Assembly: GCF_016612545.1 (NCBI RefSeq)
Contig: NZ_JAENRY010000003.1
Location: forward strand, 46,068-110,067
Direction of reading: 5' to 3'
Source: Streptomyces sp. MBT65
GTDB taxonomy: Bacteria > Actinomycetota > Actinomycetes > Streptomycetales > Streptomycetaceae
Length of the DNA stretch: 64,000 nucleotides
Shown: positions 1 through 7,812 of the stretch, in pieces
How positions within the stretch are numbered: the stretch's first letter is position 1
Layout of the letters: every line of letters begins with the position of its first letter
The notes under the pieces: model-generated
Seen by the model: only the letters and a program-made list of their open reading frames with translations
What the model was told of the DNA's origin: nothing
Database searches by the model: none
Made by a program: the position numbers and the translations under genes

Positions 1-3000
1 CCCTTCGAATCGGCCACCTTGGAGTAGCCGGTCAAGGCACCAACGATCTTGTCGGGAACCTTGCGGATCATCTGCCCCAGCGCGGTGTCCATACCGGGGA
101 AGTCCTTCAGGAGCGGGTCGACCAGCTTCTTCACGCCCGCGCGCGCAGACGCCTCCAGCGTGTCGCCCAGCCAGCTCGCCGACTTCTTGACCGCGTTCCA
201 GGCCTTCGACCCAGCACCCAGGAGGGAGGATCCCGCAGACTTGATCCACCCGAAAACCCCGCCATCCGCGAACGCCTGGTGCGGGTAGATCCCACCGCGC
301 GCGTACGTCAGGGAGCGGTCCACAGCGGTGGTGCGGGGGTTGCCGCCGAGGACCGGCGCGAGGGCCTTGCGGACGCCCGCCGCTCCGGAGGACCGGGCGA
401 CGCGGTTGAAATAGTTCACGAACCCGGAGCCAGCGCCGCGCGTGAACTCCGGCCTCATGATCGACTCGCCGCCGCTGAGGTCGAGCATGCCGCCGGTGGG
501 GCTGATGAAACGGTGGACGTCCGTGCCCGGGGTGTAGCCGGGCAGGATGCCGCCGGACGCGAAGCCCTTGGGATGGAACTCGGGGAGCTTGGGCGACCCG
601 AACGCCGTGGCGATCTTGTTCCAGAGCGCCACGATCCCCGCGTTGTACACGGTGTTGATCACGAAGGCGACGGGAGTTTTCGAGATCGTCTTGAGCTTGT
701 CCCACTGCGTCTTGCTCGCGGTGACGGCTGCTTTGAATCCGTCACCGACCAGGCCCAGAGCCGTGGTGAGCGCGCTCAGGACCGGCTTGATGCCCTTGTC
801 GTAGCCGTACTTGATCGTGGTGACGAGGTCACCCATGACCGGCTTGACGATCTTGTCGCGCAGCCAGGTGAACACTGGCCCCAGCGCGGCTACGGCCGCC
901 TTGAACGCCATCAGGACGGGATTGATCGTCAGGGCCCAGGCGGTTTTGATCTCCCACTTGATGACCGCCCACACCGGCGTGATGACCTTGTCGGAGAGCC
1001 AGGTGAACACGGGCCCGAGACGGACCGTCACCCAGCTGACGACATCGGCGAACACGTTGACGAGGCCGGCCACCCAGCCGATCACCGTGGACAGAGCGCT
1101 CGCCAGTCCACCGACGAGGAACGCGGCCAGCGAGACGATGGGCGGCAGGAGGCGGGCCAGCACCCCGACGGCGAGCTGGACGACCAGGCCGATGAGCTGC
1201 GCGACGATCGGCAGCAGCGGAGCCAGCGCGATCACCAGGTCCAGGCCGGCCCCCACCAGCTGCACCACCGCGGGCATCAACTGGACGAGAACCCCGGCCG
1301 CCATCTGCACGACCATCCCGACGAGCTGACCGATCACCGGCAGCAGCGGAGAGACGGCCATGACCAGTGTCAGGAACGCGCTCGACAGCGGCGGCAGGAT
1401 CTTCGCCAGGGCCCCGGCAAGCAGCCCGGCAACCTGGCCCAGCACCTTGACGATGACGCCGACGACCGGGATGAACTGCGCGGCGAGCGTGCCGACAAGC
1501 CGGCCGAGCAGTGGCAGGAGCAGGGAACCGGCCTCGGCGATGGTGCCGAACGCGCCGGCGACGATCGGCAGGACCGGAGCGAGCGCGCCGAAGACGGTCT
1601 GCACCAGCTGCATGCCGACCGGGATCAGCGGCTGCACCGCGCCCATCAGTTGGGTCAGGGCCGCCACGAAGACGTTCGCGACCAGGCCCGCGACCTCGCC
1701 GAGGACGCCGGCGAACTGCTGCCACAGCGGCGCCATCATCTGGAACACCGCGGCGATGACCGTACCGACCTGGGTGAGGGCGGGGGTGAGGGCCACGACG
1801 ACCTGCGTCAGCGGGCCGACGAGGACACCGACCACGGCGGTGATAACGCCCACGATCGGTGTCAGCGCCGGCGCGAGCGCGGTGATCACGGAGGTGATCA
1901 GGTTCGCGATCGGCTGGAGCAGCGGGGTAACGGAACTGACGAGCTGGACCAGCGCGGCCCCGACCGTCACCAGCACGGGGCCGAGTGCCTGGACGATCGG
2001 CAGCAGCGCGACGCCGAGCGTCCCGACGAGCTGCAGCAGCACTGGTCCCAGCAGGACAGCCAGTTGTGCGAGGGGCTGGATGATCGCCGTGACCAGGGGG
2101 ACGGCAGCCTGGACCACGGTCCCGATGACGGGGACGATCGCGGTGACGATCTGCGCCACCGAGGCGAAGAGGGTGCGCAGTTGGGCCTGCATCGCGGGTG
2201 CGGCGAGGAGCTGGTTGAGCTCGCCGAACACCGCGCCCATCACGCCGACGATCTGGCCGCCGGCGTCGCTGGCGGCCTTCACGATCGACAGGACCGTCCC
2301 CAGGACGTTGCCGAGCAGGGTGCCGAACTGGGCCAGGATCCCGAACGCGGTGTTGATCGCGGTCTCGAGGCCGCCCGACTGGAACGATGCGGCGATCCCG
2401 TCGGTGAACTGCGTGATGGTGCCGGCGAACCGGGTGAGGAGCGCGTTGAAAGCCGGCTGTGCCGCGAGGGTGAGCTGCCCGAACGCCGTGAGGATCTGCG
2501 CCGGGGTCTTCTCGAAGATCTTCAGGTTGTCGGTGGCGCCCTGGAGGATCTTGTCCAGGGCACCGGACTTGGCCATCTCGGTGACGGCGCCGGCCGCGTT
2601 CTTGGCGATCGCGTTCCACACCCCGGCTGTCGCCGTCAGTTGCCGTGCGAGGACGGGGATCGTGGCCCGGCCCAGTTGTGTGACGGTGGAGTCGAGGCCC
2701 TCGAACAGGGCGTTCTGGACGCCGAGTTTCATCGACGTCCAGGCCGGGCCGAGCCCCATCACCGCCGAGACGAAGGACCTGGCGTTGGGTGCGAGCTTGG
2801 CCATGGCCTGGTCGAGTGCAGAGGTCTGCGCGGCGGCCGCGGCCTGGGCATCCGCTACGGCGGACGCGGCATCAGCCACGGCCTGCTGGGCATCGGCGAT
2901 CTGCCGCTGGCCGTCGACACGCGCCTCGTCGACACCGGCCTGCGCCTGGGCGAGAGCCCGCTCCTTGTCGGCGACGGTCTCGTTGGCGTCTGAGATCTTC

Positions 3001-3821
3001 TTCTTCGCCGCGAGGACCTGGTCGCTGCCCTCGACCCCGGCCTTGTCCGCCTTCTTGGTGTCCTCGGCGAGCCGCTTCGTCTGCGTCTGCTGCTCTTTGA
3101 GGGCGAGCTGGGCCCGCTCGTAGCGGATCTCCAGCTCTTCGAGATCCTTCGGGTCCGTCCCCGGTTTGGCCTGCGCGGCCTTGAGGTCCTCCTCGGCCTG
3201 CGCCAGCTGCAGGGCAGCTTCCTTCTCGTCCAGTCGCGACTGCGCGAGCTGGGTGTTCATGTCCTCCAGCGCCCGCGCCGCTTCCTGGCGCGCCCCGTTG
3301 AGGTCGCGCTGGGCATCGCGGGCGTCGCGCTGGGCGTCGGTCAGGTCCCGTTCGGCGTCGGCGACCTGCTGCTGGGCGGTCTTGACCCGCTTGGCTGCCT
3401 CAACCTGGGCATCCGCCAGCGACCGCTGCGCGTTGGCCAGCCCGCGCTGCGCCGTCTCCACCGCCTTGGTGGCGGAAGCGGCTGCGCTGGCGTCCGCCGT
3501 GCTGTCGGCGAACGCGGCCTTCATCGCGTCGCCGACGCCGGACAGACCGATCTTCAGGGCTCCCGCTGCGGCGCCAGCGGTGACCAGAGCCGGGGCCAGC
3601 GCGGAGGCACCGGCCGCCGTGGACGCGAGGTTCGCGCCGATGGCGACGCCAGCCAGCGCTCCGATGCCCTTGAGACCGATGCCGAACGCCTTGGTGAAGG
3701 CGCTCGCCCCGCTACGGCCGGCACCGGAGGCGCGTGAGTTGACGGAGCGGTCCCAGTCACCCTCGAACTCGGGGCGGATCGACACGTATCCGCGACCGAC
3801 GAGCACGCCTCCGGCAGCCAC
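1..3821 (-). CDS. phage tail tape measure protein (C-terminus beyond window edge)
   Basis: The reading frame stays open from a GTG at 3821 to the left edge, about 1273 codons, so the gene is partial. The GTG lies 6 nt after GGAGG and 14 bp after the preceding stop; a second in-frame GTG one codon upstream is possible. Residues about 95-290 are Ala/Gln/Glu/Arg-rich coiled coil (for example AQRDARDAQRDLN). They are followed by several hundred residues of repeated hydrophobic helices of the type LxPxLxPVIxxLV, as expected of a protein that sets tail length and enters the host envelope. Near the edge the chain becomes Gly/Phe-rich (FASGGILPGYTPGTD). Position directly after the G/GT chaperones is canonical. 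The long plus-strand frames here are shadows. Confidence 0.93.
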   Translation of the reverse strand, partial: MAAGGVLVGRGYVSIRPEFEGDWDRSVNSRASGAGRSGASAFTKAFGIGLKGIGALAGVAIGANLASTAAGASALAPALVTAGAAAGALKIGLSGVGDAMKAAFADSTADASAAASATKAVETAQRGLANAQRSLADAQVEAAKRVKTAQQQVADAERDLTDAQRDARDAQRDLNGARQEAARALEDMNTQLAQSRLDEKEAALQLAQAEEDLKAAQAKPGTDPKDLEELEIRYERAQLALKEQQTQTKRLAEDTKKADKAGVEGSDQVLAAKKKISDANETVADKERALAQAQAGVDEARVDGQRQIADAQQAVADAASAVADAQAAAAAQTSALDQAMAKLAPNARSFVSAVMGLGPAWTSMKLGVQNALFEGLDSTVTQLGRATIPVLARQLTATAGVWNAIAKNAAGAVTEMAKSGALDKILQGATDNLKIFEKTPAQILTAFGQLTLAAQPAFNALLTRFAGTITQFTDGIAASFQSGGLETAINTAFGILAQFGTLLGNVLGTVLSIVKAASDAGGQIVGVMGAVFGELNQLLAAPAMQAQLRTLFASVAQIVTAIVPVIGTVVQAAVPLVTAIIQPLAQLAVLLGPVLLQLVGTLGVALLPIVQALGPVLVTVGAALVQLVSSVTPLLQPIANLITSVITALAPALTPIVGVITAVVGVLVGPLTQVVVALTPALTQVGTVIAAVFQMMAPLWQQFAGVLGEVAGLVANVFVAALTQLMGAVQPLIPVGMQLVQTVFGALAPVLPIVAGAFGTIAEAGSLLLPLLGRLVGTLAAQFIPVVGVIVKVLGQVAGLLAGALAKILPPLSSAFLTLVMAVSPLLPVIGQLVGMVVQMAAGVLVQLMPAVVQLVGAGLDLVIALAPLLPIVAQLIGLVVQLAVGVLARLLPPIVSLAAFLVGGLASALSTVIGWVAGLVNVFADVVSWVTVRLGPVFTWLSDKVITPVWAVIKWEIKTAWALTINPVLMAFKAAVAALGPVFTWLRDKIVKPVMGDLVTTIKYGYDKGIKPVLSALTTALGLVGDGFKAAVTASKTQWDKLKTISKTPVAFVINTVYNAGIVALWNKIATAFGSPKLPEFHPKGFASGGILPGYTPGTDVHRFISPTGGMLDLSGGESIMRPEFTRGAGSGFVNYFNRVARSSGAAGVRKALAPVLGGNPRTTAVDRSLTYARGGIYPHQAFADGGVFGWIKSAGSSLLGAGSKAWNAVKKSASWLGDTLEASARAGVKKLVDPLLKDFPGMDTALGQMIRKVPDKIVGALTGYSKVADSK

Positions 3822-3834
3822 CACCCACCTCCTG

Positions 3835-4589
3835 TCAGGGGTTGGTGGCGCGGCCTCCGAAGACCTTCGCCAGTTCGGCGGCACCACTGCCGTGGCGGCC
3901 GCCGAAACGGATCACTGTCGGGTTGCGCCGCTTGACGATTCCCGGCCTGGGGATCGGCTCAGGCGGCTTCAACCTGCGGGTCTTCTTCGGATCGCCGTGC
4001 AGCTTGACCATCGTGAAAGTGGTCTCGCGCTGGGCGTCGACGATGGACGCCAGCAGCTGCCGGTCCGGGGTCCAGAAGTCCTCGTCGGGCTTCGACTTGC
4101 GTACGGCCCGCGCGGTGGCCGAGTCCCACGGCAGATACCTGAGGAACACCCTCAGTTCCCGCCAGCTCATCTCGCCCCGGTACAGCTCCAGCAGGGACCG
4201 GCCCGGCCAGTACCGGGCGATGTCCCACTCGACTGCCTCCCCGTGCTCCGTCAGGAAGCGGCGGAGGCCGGCGATTCCCCCGGGGCCATCCCGCCCCGCT
4301 TCTGCCAGTCGAGGGCGATGACCTCAAGGTCGCCGAGCTGGAACCCGGCCGCGTACATCTCTTTGACCTTCTCCTCGCCGAGGACCTCTTCCAGCACGGC
4401 GAAGGTGTCGTTGAGGTTGCCGACCTTCTCCTGCAGCTGCCAGGCCAGCGCGCGCATGGGCGGCAGGGTGAAGGTGACGCCGAGTGCCTCGTAGTTCGTC
4501 GGGGTGGGCAGCGCGTCGCGCTTCTGCTGGATGAGCGCGTCCAGAGAGACGGTCTCGGTTCCGGGGTTCTTCTTGCTGGTCGTGCTCAC
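3835..4589 (-). CDS. tail assembly chaperone GT, -1 frameshift fusion product
   Basis: The second chaperone frame is open well upstream of its only ATG (4170) and reads RRFLTEHGEAVEWDIARYWP before the MSWRELRVFL segment. This resembles the T part of siphophage GT proteins and has no usable ribosome site of its own. It lies in the -1 frame relative to the 112-aa G protein and overlaps its end. A C CCG GGG heptamer in G reading phase at 4284-4278 would join G residue 104 to the T frame, giving about 251 aa. G/GT pairs between major tail protein and tape measure act as tape-measure chaperones. The coordinates span the fusion, so the 3' part is not in the G frame. Confidence 0.8.
4251..4589 (-). 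CDS. tail assembly chaperone G
   Basis: A 112-aa acidic helical protein starting MSTTSKKNPGTETVSLDAL. It lies immediately after the major tail protein and before the tape measure gene, the invariant place of the G chaperone in siphophages with long non-contractile tails. The sequence ends MAPGESPASAAS. The slippery heptamer sits about eight codons before this stop, so most ribosomes should finish here and a minority make the GT fusion. The assignment rests on gene order plus the overlapping -1 frame; sequence similarity between G proteins is generally weak. Confidence 0.82.
   Translation of the reverse strand: MSTTSKKNPGTETVSLDALIQQKRDALPTPTNYEALGVTFTLPPMRALAWQLQEKVGNLNDTFAVLEEVLGEEKVKEMYAAGFQLGDLEVIALDWQKRGGMAPGESPASAAS
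4278..4284 (-). other. -1 ribosomal frameshift slippery heptamer CCCGGGG
   Basis: Read on the minus strand in the G frame the heptamer is C CCG GGG, an X XXY YYZ pattern; after slipping, both tRNAs re-pair as CCC and GGG. The -1 frame is then open to the GT stop at 3835. Confidence 0.7.
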
Positions 4590-4625
4590 GGTGCTCTCCT
4601 CGCGGCGGGTGGTAGCGGGTTGTGC

Positions 4626-4665
4626 CCCCTGGCAGACGCGACCCGCATCGCACGCCTGCCAGGGG
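4626..4665 (-). terminator. hairpin after major tail protein gene
   Basis: CCCCTGGCAG at 4626-4635 pairs with CTGCCAGGGG at 4656-4665 (10 bp, 20-nt loop). It lies 21 bp beyond the major tail protein stop and before the G gene. There is no T-tract, so it is more likely a partial terminator or mRNA 3'-end stabiliser than a full stop; downstream tail genes need read-through. Confidence 0.45.
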
Positions 4666-4685
4666 AGTCAGAGGGGATCCGCCGG

Positions 4686-5252
4686 TCAGGCGGCCAGGGC
4701 CCAGGACGGGTCGTTGGACAGCCACGTCGCGATCTCCGGCGCCGAGGAGGCGTAGGCGGAGACGGTCATCTCCAGGCCGACGGCGGCGGAGCGGCCGAGC
4801 GTGATGGTGCCCCGGTCGGTGATCTCACCGCGTGGGATGACCAGCCGGTTGACGATCGAGCCGTCGACCCACTCCAGGCCGAACGCGAACTCCTGCGGGC
4901 CGGGCGCGGCGGGGATGTCGAGCCGGTACACGGTGTCCGCAACGACCTCGCTGATCGTCGCCCCCGGGAAGAACGCGGTGACGGTCCTGGCCTTGAGCTC
5001 GATGGCCGTGAACCCGAGCGTCATGTCGACGCTGGTGAGGATCCGGCGCACCGGGCTGAGGGACTGCCACGCGTTGATGTCCTCGACGTCGGTGGAGTAC
5101 TCCATCGAGACGCCGTCGTCGGACATGTAGCCCAGGTCGACCCAGGCCGCGTCCCACGGCGCGGTCAGGTCCGCCGGCGCGGTGGTGCCCTTGGGCGCCA
5201 TGAAGATCGAGCCGTTGAGTGCGGCCCTTACGTTGTCTGCATCGTTCGACAC
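4686..5252 (-). CDS. major tail tube protein
   Basis: A 188-aa protein beginning at GTG 5252 (SNDADNVRAALNGSIFMAPKG), with GGAGG 5 nt upstream; an open frame further upstream is spurious. The opening, which names a tube-protein-like start followed by APWDAAWVDLGYMSDDG, and the alternating beta-rich sequence (TLGFTAIELKARTVTAFFPG) match the tail-tube family of siphophages, in which subunits polymerise into stacked hexameric rings. It is preceded by the tail-terminator gene and followed by a hairpin and the G/GT pair, the standard order. Confidence is high for the role, moderate for the exact family. Confidence 0.9.
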   Translation of the reverse strand: MSNDADNVRAALNGSIFMAPKGTTAPADLTAPWDAAWVDLGYMSDDGVSMEYSTDVEDINAWQSLSPVRRILTSVDMTLGFTAIELKARTVTAFFPGATISEVVADTVYRLDIPAAPGPQEFAFGLEWVDGSIVNRLVIPRGEITDRGTITLGRSAAVGLEMTVSAYASSAPEIATWLSNDPSWALAA

Positions 5253-5317
5253 GGATGCCTCCAGGCATGCGAGGGACCCGCCCGACCGGTGGCCGACGGG
5301 TACGGGAAGGGCGCGGG

Positions 5318-5746
5318 TTACAGGGCAGGCAGGGCGCGCAGACGCATCTGCATCACCAGCACGTACCGGGGAATCGGGGTGGTCTCCGCATCGGGCTGAT
5401 ACGGGAGCCACGGCAGCGAGATGTCGGCGACGGAGTAGATCTGAGCGCCGTTGACGGTGGTGCCCTCGGCTGCCCGCAGGTATGCGCGGGCCAGCTGGGC
5501 GAGGTCGTGCGCCTGGCCTTTCTCGGCGGCCAGGACGTCGATGTCGAGGGTGATGTCCTCGGTGACGAACCGCTGGACGGTGGCGCCGCCGCCGCGGGTC
5601 ACGGACACCACGCCCGTCGTCACCGCGGCGGCCAGGTCCTCCGGCCACTCGGTACCGACGGTGACGCCGGCCTCCAGCGCGGCCCGCAGCACGGTGACCG
5701 CGACGAGCTCGGCGTCCGGGAAGACAACGACGGGCTGCGGGCTCAC
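5318..5746 (-). CDS. tail terminator / tail completion protein (gp17-like)
   Basis: A 142-aa alpha/beta protein starting MSPQPVVVFPDAELVAVTVL. It fits the small tail-terminator family (SPP1 gp17 and lambda gpU type), which caps the tail tube and docks to the head-tail connector. Support is its size, the N-terminal helix after a short strand (DAELVAVTVLRAALEAG), the strands LDIDVLAAEK and PRYVLVMQMRLRAL, and its place directly before the major tail protein. The ATG overlaps the upstream stop as ATGA, implying translational coupling. Confidence 0.75.
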   Translation of the reverse strand: MSPQPVVVFPDAELVAVTVLRAALEAGVTVGTEWPEDLAAAVTTGVVSVTRGGGATVQRFVTEDITLDIDVLAAEKGQAHDLAQLARAYLRAAEGTTVNGAQIYSVADISLPWLPYQPDAETTPIPRYVLVMQMRLRALPAL

Positions 5747-5973
5747 TGCCGGCGCCGAGTCGTCTTCGGTGTATCAACGAGCTCCGGTGCCCCGGCCGCC
5801 TCCGGCTCGGCCGGCGCTTCCGGCTCGGGTGAGTGCCCGGCATCGGCGGAGGCCGCCGTGCCGTGAGCGACGCGGCCGTCGCGCACCAGCTGCCTGAGCT
5901 CGTCGTCCGTAACATCGAGTTCGGCGCCGGGCGCGCGGCCGGCGTGCCAGTGAGCAAGCACAATCCGTGGCAT
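5743..5973 (-). CDS. small hypothetical protein in head-tail connector cluster
   Basis: A 76-aa protein starting MPRIVLAHWHAGRAPGAELDV. The N-terminal 35 residues look folded (LDVTDDELRQLVRDGRVAHG); the rest is an Ala/Pro/Glu-rich tail ending TPKTTRRRQ. It overlaps the upstream stop by one base and the downstream start by four, so it is translated with the connector genes and is probably a virion or assembly factor. I do not recognise a family. Confidence 0.7.
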   Translation of the reverse strand: MPRIVLAHWHAGRAPGAELDVTDDELRQLVRDGRVAHGTAASADAGHSPEPEAPAEPEAAGAPELVDTPKTTRRRQ

Positions 5974-6386
5974 CAGCTGGTACTCCTTAGGGAATCAAGC
6001 CCGCGGCCCAATGGCCGGTACTTCGGTGAGTAGCCGCCCTGCGGCCGGGCACGGGCCGACTGGAAGCGGCCTCGGCTGTCGCGGCTCCTGGTCTGATGGG
6101 GCCCAGTGCCGAACTCCACCTGCAGACTCCAGGGCGCGCCGGCCCCGAACTCGCCCCGCCAGCCGTTGTTCTGCAGATGCGCCGACGAGTAGATCTGGTC
6201 CTTGTACTCGCCGTGCCTGCTCACACCGGGCTTCCAGGTCGGCCCCGCGTACGTGGGCGCGAAGCCGCGGGTGAAGGCCGCACCCCGCTGGGCCGTGTCG
6301 AGCAGCAGAGTGTGCATCCCCTCGCTTCTGGCGATCTCGGTGAAGAGACGGGGATTGGGCACGAATCGGAAGGTCCCACTCGGCAC
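5973..6386 (-). CDS. minor tail / head closure protein, HK97 gp10-like
   Basis: A 137-aa basic protein (MPSGTFRFVPNPRLFTEIAR). It has a motif run like that of HK97-gp10-type proteins: an N-terminal helix, a central segment around GPTWKPGVSRHGEYKDQIYS, then EFGTGPHQTRSRDSRGR near the end. Such proteins sit between the stopper and tail terminator genes and participate in joining head and tail. It lies one base after the stopper gene. The family call is by pattern and position. Confidence 0.7.
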   Translation of the reverse strand: MPSGTFRFVPNPRLFTEIARSEGMHTLLLDTAQRGAAFTRGFAPTYAGPTWKPGVSRHGEYKDQIYSSAHLQNNGWRGEFGAGAPWSLQVEFGTGPHQTRSRDSRGRFQSARARPQGGYSPKYRPLGRGLDSLRSTS

Positions 6387-6387
6387 G

Positions 6388-6729
6388 TCAGGTCACCTCT
6401 TTGAGCTGGGCCTCGATGTGGCGGACGCCCGCAGGGACGGGCCAGCGCCCGACCTTGCCGGTGACTTCGAGCGTCATGCCGTCGACCTCCAGGCGGTCGG
6501 TCTCCCGGAGGTCGGGCATCGTGCCGGGCGATGAGACGAGCAGGTAGCCGGTGACAGTGATCTGCTTGTCGTCGGTGTCCTCGCTGCTGCCCCCGGCCGG
6601 CTGGACGTTGATCTCGTCGATCGGGATCCGATCGGCCGTATCGCCGTAGTCCCGCTTCTTGTTGCCGTACCGGTCGCCGCTGACGGACGGCCGGACGATG
6701 ACGCCGGACTGCTCGTAGAGGGCGCTCAC
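6388..6729 (-). CDS. head-tail stopper protein (gp16-like)
   Basis: A 113-aa protein starting at GTG 6729, overlapping the upstream stop as GTGA (SALYEQSGVIVRPSVSGDRY). Mostly beta, with DRLEVDGMTLEVTGKVG and a terminal HIEAQLKEVT strand typical of the small-barrel stopper proteins (SPP1 gp16, HK97 gp7 type) that plug the connector. Longer upstream readings in this frame run through the connector gene and are discarded. Role inferred mainly from gene order and length. Confidence 0.75.
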   Translation of the reverse strand: MSALYEQSGVIVRPSVSGDRYGNKKRDYGDTADRIPIDEINVQPAGGSSEDTDDKQITVTGYLLVSSPGTMPDLRETDRLEVDGMTLEVTGKVGRWPVPAGVRHIEAQLKEVT

Positions 6730-7355
6730 GACTGCGTCACCGACCAGGACGTCGATCGCATGTAGGCCTTCAGCAGCGCCTCGTGGTCGGAGGTCAGGGA
6801 CCCGGTGCCGAAGGTCTCCACCGTGTGGGTCACGGAGGTGGCGCCGGCGGACTCCGACCGCAGCCGGTTCGGGTTGGCGAGGGTTGCTGCGGCCAGGTCC
6901 AGGCAGATACCCACGAGGTCGTCGGGGATCTCCAGGAAGCCGTGCGAGTACGTCACCATCACCAGGTCGGCCCAGATCCCGATGCGCTGGCGGTGGGGCC
7001 AGCCCAGCAGGCGGGAAGCGGGCCACGTCTCGCCACGGTGGAGTTCGGAGCCCTTGCGTACGAAGTCCCGTCCCTCCACCGCAGGGATCTCCAGGCCGGT
7101 GCCGTCGACGATTTCCACCACCGTCAAGGGGTTGTCGTCATCGACGACCAACGGCCGTTGAGGCAGAGTCAGCACACGCTGGCCGCCGTTGAGGGTGACG
7201 GTGTCTGCGGCGACGAAGCTGAGGATCTGCTTCGTACGGTTGCGGATCGCGCCGGAGGCGATCCGGAGCGCGAGCTGCGCCTCGGCGTCCGAGGCTGGCT
7301 TCTGTCCCGGGTACGCCATCAGGTCATCAACGGTCGCGAGATAGGGCAGAGGCAC
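6726..7355 (-). CDS. head-tail connector/adaptor protein (gp15/gp6-like)
   Basis: A 209-aa protein starting MPLPYLATVDDLMAYPGQKP. Helical N-terminus (AEAQLALRIASGAIRNRTKQ), a central beta insertion (VTLNGGQRVLTLPQRPLVV), then helices DDLVGICLDLAAATLANPNR. This is the layout of the connector adaptor that forms a ring below the portal. It lies between the capsid and stopper genes. The small-ring family is recognised by N-terminal pattern and order. Confidence 0.8.
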   Translation of the reverse strand: MPLPYLATVDDLMAYPGQKPASDAEAQLALRIASGAIRNRTKQILSFVAADTVTLNGGQRVLTLPQRPLVVDDDNPLTVVEIVDGTGLEIPAVEGRDFVRKGSELHRGETWPASRLLGWPHRQRIGIWADLVMVTYSHGFLEIPDDLVGICLDLAAATLANPNRLRSESAGATSVTHTVETFGTGSLTSDHEALLKAYMRSTSWSVTQS

Positions 7356-7371
7356 AACGCCCCCTCTCTTG

Positions 7372-7755
7372 CTACGCGCTGGCCGCCGCCGTCTTCTCGA
7401 GCTGCACGATCAGCGTGGAACGCGGCTGCGGCTTGGCCTTCTCCAGCTCCAGCACCTGGGCGGCTCGAGCCGGGTCGGCGCCGACCCAGTCGAGGACGTC
7501 CTTCACCGGTGCGTCGATGTTCAGCTCGACCGGCGGGGGCGGCGGCGTAGCGAGCTGCTGCTCCTGGCCGTCGTCGGCGACGTCCAGGCCGAGCTCCTCG
7601 GCGAGGGCGCGGGCGTCCTCGTCGTCCGGGCGTACGGCGGCCCGGGTGTTGAGGAGGAACACGGCCACGTCGGAGTCGACGGCCTCGCCCTCGGACACGT
7701 CGATGGGGACGTGGTTGTAGAAGAACCTGAATGCCTCTTTGGCGACGACGCGCAC
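7372..7755 (-). CDS. hypothetical virion-cluster protein after major capsid
   Basis: A 127-aa acidic protein starting MRVVAKEAFRFFYNHVPIDV. An N-terminal globular part with short strands is followed by a Pro-rich linker (PPPPPVELNID) and a C-terminal helical region ending VQLEKTAAASA. The C-terminal part (APVKDVLDWVGADPARAAQV) looks like a small helical domain. Position between capsid and connector genes, and its own weak ribosome site behind the capsid-gene hairpin, suggest a head-associated protein. No family recognised. Confidence 0.65.
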   Translation of the reverse strand: MRVVAKEAFRFFYNHVPIDVSEGEAVDSDVAVFLLNTRAAVRPDDEDARALAEELGLDVADDGQEQQLATPPPPPVELNIDAPVKDVLDWVGADPARAAQVLELEKAKPQPRSTLIVQLEKTAAASA

Positions 7756-7778
7756 CCGAGACCTCCCTTCTGTCGGCC

Positions 7779-7802
7779 GGCCGGGGCCGCGCGGCCCCGG
7801 CC
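7779..7802 (-). terminator. 24-bp perfect palindrome after major capsid gene
   Basis: GGCCGGGGCCGC followed by its exact complement, starting 10 bp beyond the capsid stop on the minus strand. There is no T-tract. Likely a partial terminator or 3'-end stabiliser that raises capsid mRNA relative to the tail genes. Confidence 0.5.
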
Positions 7803-7812
7803 GGGGAGACGG

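Noticed and set aside
279..3123. Long plus-strand open frames (up to 904 codons) across the left end
   Set aside because: They are His/Arg/Asp-rich shadows of the tape measure gene on the other strand; GC-rich DNA leaves such frames open. The minus-strand frame has the ribosome site and the expected composition.
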